A stretch of 6,283 nt of DNA, from NCBI GenBank assembly GCA_937124505.1, contig CAKZKV010000188.1, positions 1 to 6,283 on the forward strand, written 5' to 3'. This DNA comes from an uncultured Alphaproteobacteria bacterium. Lineage in GTDB: Bacteria; Pseudomonadota; Alphaproteobacteria; Micavibrionales; Micavibrionaceae. The notes beneath the pieces are model-generated. The model saw nothing but the letters and a program-made list of their open reading frames with translations, was not told the DNA's origin and did no database searches. Below are positions 1 through 5,897 of the stretch, one piece after another (the first letter of the stretch is position 1; every line of letters starts with the position of its first letter). A program made the translations under genes and the position numbers.

Positions 1-88
1 CATCCTTTCATATACAGTTTTTAAAGAATGTCAGATTAAATCTCAACTAATACAAATTATTAAATAAAGTTCATTCCTATTTATCTGA

Positions 89-1132
89 TTAATTACCGGC
101 TATTTTTCTATTGTTTAATATTTCTTGTGCTAATGAAACATTTGCCCCTTGATATGGCTCATTAATAACCATGTTTAATGCTTCATTCGTCATATGCGGA
201 TATAGAACTTTAGACCATCTTTTTAAAAAATCACTTCTATTTGCCAAAATGTTTTTTATATTATTAATTCTTTGCACAGTTAAGGGATGCTGTCCTCCAT
301 TATATGCAGCAATTAATTCCCCTTCTGCTGATTGTCTATTTTCAAACCATTTAATCCAATCGTAAATATATTTTTCCCCATCATTTTCTGACATTAGTAA
401 AACGGCAATAGCAAACTCATCTGCGGTTTTTTCATTAGAATAGTGCGGTAATCCCCACAAATTCATAAAAGTATGACCTAATTCATGAAATAAAATACTG
501 ACAAAAGCCCCTTTATTTTCAAGCGATCCGTAAATTAATTCAGAACATATTGTAATATCGCCGTCTTTTGTTGCAGAAAAAGCATTTTCTTGCTCACAAG
601 AGGCAAGGTTTAAATCAAAATCCGGAGCAATAAAAAGGTAATGTATCAAGGTCAGCATTTCTTCAAAGCTACTTTTTAATGTGTGCACCATTTCAGAAGG
701 TAAATTGATATGAGCATAAATGCTTACATTTACGTGTTTTTTTATAAAAAGCGCATATCTATTATCTAAAACCAAATAATGTTCAGAAGGGCTATATCGG
801 TTTGCTTTAAATGAAAATTGATTATTTCCTTTTGACATCCCAAAACAATTCGCCTCATTTCCGTTTTTATACAAATTCAAATTATGTTCATCGCATATAA
901 AGGCGCTAATATTTGGAAAGGGTGAGCCAACATTAATACGCGTTTCTAAACCAGCAACGAAATTTTCATTTTCGGGTAAAATCCTAAAATACCGTAATTC
1001 TCTTGGCTGAATTTCTATTTCAAAGTTTTTTAAAAAAATTCCTTGCTGTGAACTTACAAAGACTTCTGCTTCGGATTCATGAGCGAAAAATAAACAACCT
1101 ATAAATAGTAAAGTTCTAAACATTACATACAT
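89..1132 (-). CDS. Secreted HExxH zinc metallopeptidase (DUF4344-like)
   Basis: The 347-residue product is probably an exported zinc peptidase. Residues 1-23 look like a signal peptide: a short polar start, a hydrophobic core (FRTLLFIGCLFF), then AHESEA as a plausible cleavage region. Residues about 30-145 look like an all-beta accessory domain rich in Asn and Tyr. The catalytic signature HELGH lies at about residues 216-220, and EKTADEFA at 234-241 probably supplies the third zinc ligand. This HELGH plus (E)xxADE arrangement, followed by a helical tail with a HPL motif near residue 282, resembles the DUF4344 putative metallopeptidases; that match is from memory. I chose the ATG at 1132-1130 because AGAGGAG lies 9 bases upstream. 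The frame stays open to 1225, but that extension would run through the structured RNA and remove the signal peptide from the N-terminus. Substrate is unknown. It is divergent from the operon on its right. Confidence 0.82.
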   Translation of the reverse strand: MYVMFRTLLFIGCLFFAHESEAEVFVSSQQGIFLKNFEIEIQPRELRYFRILPENENFVAGLETRINVGSPFPNISAFICDEHNLNLYKNGNEANCFGMSKGNNQFSFKANRYSPSEHYLVLDNRYALFIKKHVNVSIYAHINLPSEMVHTLKSSFEEMLTLIHYLFIAPDFDLNLASCEQENAFSATKDGDITICSELIYGSLENKGAFVSILFHELGHTFMNLWGLPHYSNEKTADEFAIAVLLMSENDGEKYIYDWIKWFENRQSAEGELIAAYNGGQHPLTVQRINNIKNILANRSDFLKRWSKVLYPHMTNEALNMVINEPYQGANVSLAQEILNNRKIAGN

Positions 1133-1141
1133 ATATTTTAA

Positions 1142-1148
1142 CTCCTCT
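1142..1148 (-). promoter_or_regulatory. Ribosome binding site fixing the metallopeptidase start
   Basis: Read on the minus strand this is AGAGGAG, 9 bases before the ATG at 1132-1130. It decides for the start that puts the signal peptide at the N-terminus and against the in-frame ATG at 1225. A second in-frame ATG at 1123-1121 would be 18 bases away and is less likely. Confidence 0.7.
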
Positions 1149-1157
1149 TTCAAACGG

Positions 1158-1184
1158 AAAAACGGCTGTGATTTCTCACAGCCG
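1158..1184 (-). terminator. Rho-independent terminator or attenuator upstream of the metallopeptidase
   Basis: On the minus strand a perfect 9-bp stem (CGGCTGTGA with TCACAGCCG, plus-strand positions 1176-1184 and 1163-1171) closes a GAAA tetraloop and is followed at once by TTTTT (1162-1158). This is a textbook intrinsic terminator for transcription moving left. It lies only 26 bases before the metallopeptidase start codon, leaving no room for a new promoter between them. It therefore either ends a small RNA or acts as a conditional attenuator in the leader of that gene. Confidence 0.75.
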
Positions 1185-1332
1185 GGGAGTTGATTTCCGT
1201 CCACAGAACGGCGCAGCGTATTCACGCAAGCGCTATTGTATTCCGCCGCCTCCCCGACAAAGTCGAGAAAGCAGCATCCTTGATAACGGCCTGATGCTGA
1301 TTAGGCCGCTGTGGTAGGGGAAATCACGCCCC
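1184..1332 (-). ncRNA. Structured RNA (unknown family; leader or small RNA)
   Basis: This block is GC-richer than the AT-rich genes beside it and has extensive self-complementarity. Its ends pair in a long interrupted closing stem: 1184-1187 with 1329-1332 (4 bp), 1191-1198 with 1319-1326 (8 bp), and 1201-1206 with 1309-1314 (6 bp). Inside are a 6-bp hairpin (1287-1292 with 1303-1308), a small hairpin (1255-1258 with 1262-1265), and a two-step hairpin (1211-1219 with 1224-1233). The loop of the first hairpin (1293-1299) is fully complementary over 7 bases to 1272-1278, giving either a pseudoknot or an alternative hairpin. The minus strand is preferred because a terminator follows directly. 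Size and long closing stem would fit a 6S-like RNA, but I do not recognise its conserved segments, nor tmRNA, RNase P or known riboswitch signatures. No convincing coding sequence is seen here. Confidence 0.5.
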
Positions 1333-1516
1333 AAAATCTCTTAAACTAGAGACTTCAGGTTAAAGCTATGATTTTATTGGATTTCGGTCAAGCTTCAATA
1401 AACCATCAAACAAGAAACCTATGCCAACAATATATATAAATGAGGTGTTAATATAAAATCAGTTGTGTAGAAATTCATTCTTTGTCTTTTTGAATAAATT
1501 CAACTATATATACGAT
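1333..1516. other. AT-rich divergent intergenic region
   Basis: This stretch separates the leftward structured RNA and metallopeptidase from the rightward four-gene operon, so it should carry promoters for both directions. The leftward candidate is listed separately. For the rightward operon I see no convincing -35/-10 pair; the TATATATAAA run at 1431-1440 is AT-rich but lacks a matching -35. GAGGTG at 1442-1447 resembles a ribosome binding site but sits 15 bases before the nearest in-frame start (TTG at 1463), a poor spacing. Confidence 0.4.
1371..1398 (-). promoter_or_regulatory. Possible sigma-70-type promoter for the structured RNA
   Basis: On the minus strand TTGAAG (1398-1393) and TAAAAT (1376-1371) are separated by 16 bases, a reasonable match to a housekeeping promoter. 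Transcription would start near 1365, about 30 bases before the closing stem of the structured RNA. An overlapping alternative is TTGACC (1391-1386) with TAGCTT (1368-1363) at 17 bases. In AT-rich sequence such matches arise easily, so this is only suggestive. Confidence 0.3.
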
Positions 1517-1984
1517 ATGGATAATCTAAAAGAAAAACGGGTTTTATGGGCTGAAAAAGCTTTAAACGCTCAAGATTATGATGCTGCTTCCAGAATTTAC
1601 ACTGAAGTCGCAGATGATTTTTTATTAATGGATAAGCATTCGGCTGCTTTTTTTTATATTTTGGCCGCAAGATATAAGAAGAATAACCCTGAGCATAAAC
1701 AAGCTTTATATCAGAAAGCCTTAAAAGCATACAAATTAGTAAATGAGCAAGAAAGTATAGCTAACCTTTTCTTAGAAATAGGACATTGTCTTCTTGAAAA
1801 CAACGAGTATAACAAGGCTTTTGACTATCTATGTAATGGGGCTAATGCACAAATAGAACTTATGAAGCAAAGCATGGAAAATGTACATTCCGATACCTTT
1901 GAAAAAACAAAGAATGACATCGCCTTGTATTGGGAAGACTTAAATCAAATATTTAAACTTATAGATAAATGTAACTTAAATTAA
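1517..1984 (+). CDS. Small TPR-like helical-repeat protein
   Basis: This is a soluble protein of 155 residues from the ATG at 1517, with no signal peptide or membrane segment. It is predicted to be all-helical. Three helix pairs have TPR-like spacing of small and aromatic residues: about residues 8-41 (AEKAL, YDAASRIY), 42-75 (AAFFYILAARY, ALYQKALKAY) and 78-111 (ANLFLEIGHCLLE, YNKAFDYL). TPR proteins usually serve as docking scaffolds, so it may hold or regulate the enzymes encoded downstream, but no partner can be named from sequence. The start is uncertain. ATG 1517 has no clear ribosome binding site. The in-frame TTG at 1463 would add 18 residues of non-TPR character and has GAGGTG 15 bases upstream. 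It is the first gene of the operon, 11 bases ahead of the HisB-like gene, and clearly AT-rich. Confidence 0.7.
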   Translation: MDNLKEKRVLWAEKALNAQDYDAASRIYTEVADDFLLMDKHSAAFFYILAARYKKNNPEHKQALYQKALKAYKLVNEQESIANLFLEIGHCLLENNEYNKAFDYLCNGANAQIELMKQSMENVHSDTFEKTKNDIALYWEDLNQIFKLIDKCNLN

Positions 1985-1995
1985 TAAGGATCAAT

Positions 1996-3318
1996 ATGCC
2001 AGAACTAATGCAACAAAATAATTCTACTGAAAATTATATTCACCTTTTCTTTGATGAAAAGGAAGGTGTAAAAAATAAAAAAATCATCACCTCCAATCAT
2101 TTTGTGAGCCACATGATTGAGCACATTGCTTGGCGTCTAGGCGTAGCGATTGACCTAAGCTGGAATAATGAAAACTGGCGAGAATTAGGACGTATGTTAG
2201 GACAGGAAATTAAAGCTCTTGCCTTTACAAGTGATGAAGCTGCAGCTTTGGGAATGATTGATGATGGAAGTGTAGAAGTTTATATCCAACAGAATTCTGC
2301 TAACCCGCAAGTGACTATGGAAGTCGTATTTGATGTTGAATTAGATTACTTTTTAAATTTACGGTGTGAACAGATTGACAGTGGTCAGTCCTTGCAAGAT
2401 TTACTAGACGGGATTAGCAAAGGTATGGAGGCAGATATTTATGTCCGTATTTGCAGCCATGAAGATACTCACCATACTTGGGAAGGGCTCTTCCGTGCTA
2501 TTGGTATAGCACTTAGCAAGTGCTTAGAGAAACCTAATAATGTTCAAGATGTTTGTAAAACACGGGAATCTAAAACGGACGCTCCGACAATTCAAGGACA
2601 AGGATCACTAGATATTAAAGATGTGACCGCAACGACAGCAAGAGTCTCTCGTAAAACAGCCGAGAGTGAGGTCGAGTTTTTTATTGATCTTAAAAAACCT
2701 GCAGGCTTCAAAATGATTGAAATGCGCGTCGATGATAGTATTCAGGATGAGAATAGATGTAATATAAATGATATTGCAGATTTTCTTGATGGTTTTGCAA
2801 AAGAAGCTGATTTATATACGGAAGCCATATTTATTGCGACCAAATTAAGCTCCAGCCATGTTGTTTTAGAAGATATGGGAATGGTAATTGGACGTGCTTA
2901 TTTGGAAATTCTAAAAGTAAGAATGGAGCTCGATGGTGCAAATGGTGCAGGTAGCAGCGTGCATACAAAAAAAGATTTCGAAAATAATCAGCAAGTACGA
3001 GCAGGTATTAGTACAGAGGGAAGGAAATTTTGGAAGTTTGTACCTTATAATCAATCCTATAAAGATTTTAAGAAAAACTATCTGATTGGTCATACTGTTC
3101 ACGGCAAACTTTTTTCTGAGGATTTGGATGATTTCTTTGACGGATTTGCAGGCGGGAGCAGTTCAAGCATAATTATAGGAATTCCTTCTGCGGATGTCGC
3201 TGTTGAGGAAATGTGGAAGCAAACATTCTCCTCTTTTGGCAAGGCCGTGAAAGAAAGCCTTGCGGTTAATCCATATCGAAAAGGTTTGCCCCCAGGAGTC
3301 AAAGCAACATTGATTTAA
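1996..3318 (+). CDS. Tandem HisB-like protein (two IGP dehydratase-fold domains)
   Basis: At 440 residues this is about twice a normal imidazoleglycerol-phosphate dehydratase domain (about 200). Domain 1 (about 15-180) has SHM at 38-40, matching the HisB DHM motif, and HHTWEGLF at 159-166, matching the second-half HHxxEAxF metal-binding motif. Its first-half HHTVEDVG equivalent is degraded (NWRELGRML, 60-68). Domain 2 (about 220-440) keeps a partial first-half motif, SHVVLEDMGMVIG (287-299, with H288 and E292), but its second-half equivalent (about 396-412) has no HHxxE. The C-terminus PPGVKATL (432-439) aligns with the HisB PSTKGVL ending. Domain homology comes from motif alignment by eye. 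HisB enzymes are Mn-dependent oligomers with sites built from both half-motifs, so the two surviving motifs could form one composite site. AAGGA lies 5 bases before the start. It is followed 21 bases later by the HisD-like gene. Not expected to be ordinary HisB. Confidence 0.72.
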   Translation: MPELMQQNNSTENYIHLFFDEKEGVKNKKIITSNHFVSHMIEHIAWRLGVAIDLSWNNENWRELGRMLGQEIKALAFTSDEAAALGMIDDGSVEVYIQQNSANPQVTMEVVFDVELDYFLNLRCEQIDSGQSLQDLLDGISKGMEADIYVRICSHEDTHHTWEGLFRAIGIALSKCLEKPNNVQDVCKTRESKTDAPTIQGQGSLDIKDVTATTARVSRKTAESEVEFFIDLKKPAGFKMIEMRVDDSIQDENRCNINDIADFLDGFAKEADLYTEAIFIATKLSSSHVVLEDMGMVIGRAYLEILKVRMELDGANGAGSSVHTKKDFENNQQVRAGISTEGRKFWKFVPYNQSYKDFKKNYLIGHTVHGKLFSEDLDDFFDGFAGGSSSSIIIGIPSADVAVEEMWKQTFSSFGKAVKESLAVNPYRKGLPPGVKATLI

Positions 3319-3339
3319 GCAATATAAATAAGAAGGTGT

Positions 3340-4683
3340 ATGATGAAAATAAATTATTGGAAACTCAATACCCTCTCGGTAGATGAAAAAAATAAAATTT
3401 TGCGTCGTGCTGAGGCAGATATTAAAGATGTCACGGAAACGGTTAAGCCGATCATAGAGGATGTCAAACAAAATGGTGATTCTGCGCTGATTAAATACGC
3501 GGCGCAACTAGACCATTCTGAAATAAAAGGTGGGCTCAAAGCAACAGATGAAGACTTTGATAACGCTTATAAGACACTAGAGCCAGAGATTATAGACGCC
3601 ATTCGTGTTTGTGCAGAGAATGTTCGTATTCATCACCAACAACAGATGGATCGTGTCGAAAAGCAATGGATGGAAGAAGTGAAACCGGGACAATTTGCCG
3701 GAGAAAAAGTCACTGCCATTCCATCGGTTGGTTTATATGTACCAAGAGGAAAAGGAGCTTTTCCTTCTGTAATGTATATGCTGTGCTCACCAGCTAAAAT
3801 TGCAGGTGTCAAGAAAATAGCTGTTTGTACGCCGCCAACACCTGATGGCGGACTTGATTCTGCCTCATTAGTGGCTGCTGATATTTGTGGTGTTCGCGAT
3901 GTTTATAAGGCGGGTGGTGCACAGGCTATCGCTGCGTTGGCTTATGGTACAGAAACAATTCCTAAAGTTGCACAGGTCAACGGCCCTGGTAGTCCCTATG
4001 TTTCAGCCGCCAAAAGACTTCTAGGAGATATCATCAATCCGGGCATGCCTGCAGGTTCAAGTGAAGCTCTTATTTTAGCAGACCACACAGCCGATCCATG
4101 GAATACAGCACTTGATTTAATAAATGAACAAGAACATGGCCCGGATTCAGCATCTATTCTTGTCACGTCTTCCAAAGAGCTTGCAGATGCTGTTATAGGA
4201 TATTTGCCAGAGATTGTACAAAGCTTACCACAACAACGCAAAGAGTTCTGTGAAACGGGTTTTAGTTGTTATGGCGGCATCATGCTATGTGACAGTATGG
4301 AAGAAGCCATTGAATTCTGTAACGAATATGCTGTTGAGCACTTAGTCATGAAGGTTGAAAATTCCAATGACGTTTTGGATAAACTAGAGCATACAGGTGA
4401 AATCCTTATTGGTGAGACAACCCCAATTGTAATGGGGAATTTTGGTATTGGGATTAATGCTGTACTGCCAACAGGACAAAAAGCTCTAACGCATGATTGT
4501 ACATCTGTGTGGACTTTTCTAAAGCGTACAAGTCTGTCCTATATGACGGCAGAAGGATATGCCGCCCTAAAAGACCCGGTTGTCAAATTAGCCAAATATG
4601 AAGGATTTGACGGACATGCCAAAGTCATTACTGAGCGTAATGAAGATGCTTTTGGCGATATTCTTCTAAAGAAAGCCTCCTAA
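3340..4683 (+). CDS. Divergent histidinol dehydrogenase-family protein (HisD paralog)
   Basis: At 447 residues it covers the full length of the HisD family, which oxidises a primary alcohol to an acid in two NAD-dependent steps using zinc. Recognisable family blocks are VPRGKGAFPS (134-143), GGAQAIAALAYGTETIPKV (192-210), GPGSPYVSAAKRL (215-227), EQEHGPDS (263-270), AVEHL (331-335), NAVLPTG (373-379) and FLKRTS (393-398). Using E. coli HisD numbering from memory, the catalytic E326/H327 pair is kept (E333, H334), as are zinc ligands H262 and H419 (H266, H426). However Q259 is E263, D360 is N367, and substrate-binding H367 is A374. These changes argue for a different substrate than histidinol. 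AGAAGG at 3331-3336 precedes two in-frame ATGs; the one at 3343 has better spacing, so the true start may be 3 bases later. The stop is followed 3 bases later by the HAD gene. Confidence 0.88.
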   Translation: MMKINYWKLNTLSVDEKNKILRRAEADIKDVTETVKPIIEDVKQNGDSALIKYAAQLDHSEIKGGLKATDEDFDNAYKTLEPEIIDAIRVCAENVRIHHQQQMDRVEKQWMEEVKPGQFAGEKVTAIPSVGLYVPRGKGAFPSVMYMLCSPAKIAGVKKIAVCTPPTPDGGLDSASLVAADICGVRDVYKAGGAQAIAALAYGTETIPKVAQVNGPGSPYVSAAKRLLGDIINPGMPAGSSEALILADHTADPWNTALDLINEQEHGPDSASILVTSSKELADAVIGYLPEIVQSLPQQRKEFCETGFSCYGGIMLCDSMEEAIEFCNEYAVEHLVMKVENSNDVLDKLEHTGEILIGETTPIVMGNFGIGINAVLPTGQKALTHDCTSVWTFLKRTSLSYMTAEGYAALKDPVVKLAKYEGFDGHAKVITERNEDAFGDILLKKAS

Positions 4684-4686
4684 GTC

Positions 4687-5745
4687 TTGTTTGAGATAAA
4701 AGACAGCATTTTTATCTTTGATCTTCATAATACCCTTTATGATGAGGTTCTAGAGTATGGCGGTGCGATGGCATCAGCAATTTCTTTTATCCAAGCAGAA
4801 GCCGAGCGGCAAGGAATACGCATAGAGACAAGTCAACTTTGTTCAGAGATTTCTCAAGCTCACACTTTGTTGGGATCGGATTGGGATGATGATGTATGGC
4901 AAAACCTCTCTTGTCTTCAAGAAATTTCTGGGCGGAATGAAATAATCGAGCGCGCTATTAAATTACGCCTACAAGTGAGTGAAGCACTTACGAAAAAGTA
5001 CGCTTACAGTGAAACAATAAGTATGCTGCATGATCTTAAACGACAAGGTGCGCGTTTATTTATTGCGACAGAAGCAACTGAAAACGCGGCGGCACATGCG
5101 GCAAAGTGGTTGGAATTAGATGGTATAATTGAGGCCACTTACTCATGGCCATACCAAAAAGCATATACGCCCCTTAAGAAAACGCGACAAAAAACATTCC
5201 CCTTTCATCCCGAAGATGAATGCTTTTTTCTTCAAAAACCCCATCCATTTATTCTAGCTGAAATTATTTTAGATATTTCTAAAACAAATAAAGAGATTGC
5301 TGAGAATGTGAATTTAAAGGATGTATTTGAAATTGAACTGGATGAAACTATTGACATCTCAGAATTACTTTCAAAAATATCAGATGATAATATGCAAGCA
5401 ATTCAAACTGTAAATGCTATTCGATCAAAACTTAAACTAAAAGATACGGCATACAAAACTATATTGAATACAATAAGAAAACGGTGCTTTTACGTTGGCG
5501 ATAGTTTTTTCAAAGATGGTTTTTTAGCACATAATGCAAATGTTCCATTTATACATGCATCCTATGGTAAGAAGATTTTAAATCCTACTGAATATGAGCA
5601 AGCAAAAGAAATCCTATATCAAGTAACGGGATGGGAATCTTTTCTATTGCAATTAACGCAAGAGGCTGGAAAATTGCCACATCTCGCCAATTATATTAAG
5701 CCTTTCTTTACATGTGAACAAAGTTTAAAGAATTTGAGTTTTTGA
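4687..5745 (+). CDS. Divergent HAD-superfamily phosphatase-like protein with large insert
   Basis: This 352-residue cytosolic protein shows the four HAD signatures. Motif I is FDLHNTLYDE (11-20), with nucleophile D12 kept but the usual second Asp (general acid/base) replaced by H14. Motif II is T128 in LFIATEA. Motif III is K184 in LQKPHPF. Motif IV is VGDSFFKDG (270-278), with D272 and D277. A helical cap fits between motifs I and II (about 24-115). About 85 residues separate motif III from motif IV, much more than usual, with a charged insert at about 198-262. HAD enzymes mostly hydrolyse phosphate esters; in E. coli a HAD histidinol-phosphatase is fused to HisB, so the neighbourhood suggests a dephosphorylation step, but the D-to-H change makes normal phosphatase activity uncertain. 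The start is TTG at 4687, 3 bases after the previous stop, because motif I lies before the next ATG; translational coupling is likely. Confidence 0.78.
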   Translation: MFEIKDSIFIFDLHNTLYDEVLEYGGAMASAISFIQAEAERQGIRIETSQLCSEISQAHTLLGSDWDDDVWQNLSCLQEISGRNEIIERAIKLRLQVSEALTKKYAYSETISMLHDLKRQGARLFIATEATENAAAHAAKWLELDGIIEATYSWPYQKAYTPLKKTRQKTFPFHPEDECFFLQKPHPFILAEIILDISKTNKEIAENVNLKDVFEIELDETIDISELLSKISDDNMQAIQTVNAIRSKLKLKDTAYKTILNTIRKRCFYVGDSFFKDGFLAHNANVPFIHASYGKKILNPTEYEQAKEILYQVTGWESFLLQLTQEAGKLPHLANYIKPFFTCEQSLKNLSF

Positions 5746-5760
5746 TCAGTTAATGTAAAA

Positions 5761-5795
5761 CAACCGCCTTCGATATGAGGGCGGTTGTCTTGTTT
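5761..5795 (+). terminator. Operon terminator (probably bidirectional)
   Basis: CAACCGCC (5761-5768) pairs perfectly with GGCGGTTG (5780-5787), extendable by two pairs, with a 7-base loop, followed by TCTTGTTT. It lies 15 bases after the HAD gene stop and should end the four-gene operon. AAAA just upstream (5757-5760) gives a T4 run on the other strand, so it may also stop leftward transcription from nagZ. Confidence 0.75.
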
Positions 5796-5818
5796 ATTCC
5801 GGTTAGTGTGGTCAAAAA

Positions 5819-5842
5819 AGTGAAACTCTTTTCCCTTTCACT
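5819..5842. repeat. Short inverted repeat between two terminators
   Basis: AGTGAAA (5819-5825) and TTTCACT (5836-5842) form a 7-bp stem with a 10-base pyrimidine loop. It sits between the operon terminator and a second terminator. No T-run follows on the plus strand. Its role is unknown: part of a short terminated transcript, a protein-binding palindrome, or leftover sequence. Confidence 0.4.
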
Positions 5843-5848
5843 ATACCC

Positions 5849-5871
5849 CCCCGCTTTGGCGGGGTTTTTTT
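5849..5871 (+). terminator. Strong plus-strand rho-independent terminator
   Basis: CCCCGC (5849-5854) and GCGGGG (5859-5864) form a GC-only stem with a TTTG loop, followed by seven T residues (5865-5871). It works only for rightward transcription. It is the second terminator after the HAD gene and protects convergent nagZ from read-through. Confidence 0.8.
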
Positions 5872-5897
5872 ATGGCCGGATGAAAAAAAAGAAAAAA

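Noticed and set aside
31..88. Weak inverted repeat (31-41 with 79-88) downstream of the metallopeptidase as its terminator
   Set aside because: The stem is AT-rich with a bulge and a loop of about 37 bases, and no T-run follows it on the minus strand.
1133..1225. N-terminal extension of the metallopeptidase to the in-frame ATG at 1225
   Set aside because: It would translate through the terminator hairpin and closing stem, bury the signal peptide inside the protein, and ignore the good ribosome binding site at 1142-1148.
1141..1340. tmRNA or RNase P RNA
   Set aside because: No tag-like reading frame with stop, no T-arm or CCA-type acceptor end, and none of the conserved RNase P segments could be found on either strand.
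3163..3507. Minus-strand open frame of 114 codons spanning the HisB-like/HisD-like junction
   Set aside because: It lies opposite two genes with clear family motifs, and its translation shows no recognisable domain.
1996..4683. A normal histidine biosynthesis operon (hisB, hisD)
   Set aside because: The HisB-like protein is double length with broken metal motifs, the HisD-like protein has altered zinc and substrate residues, and hisC, hisH, hisA and hisF are not present.
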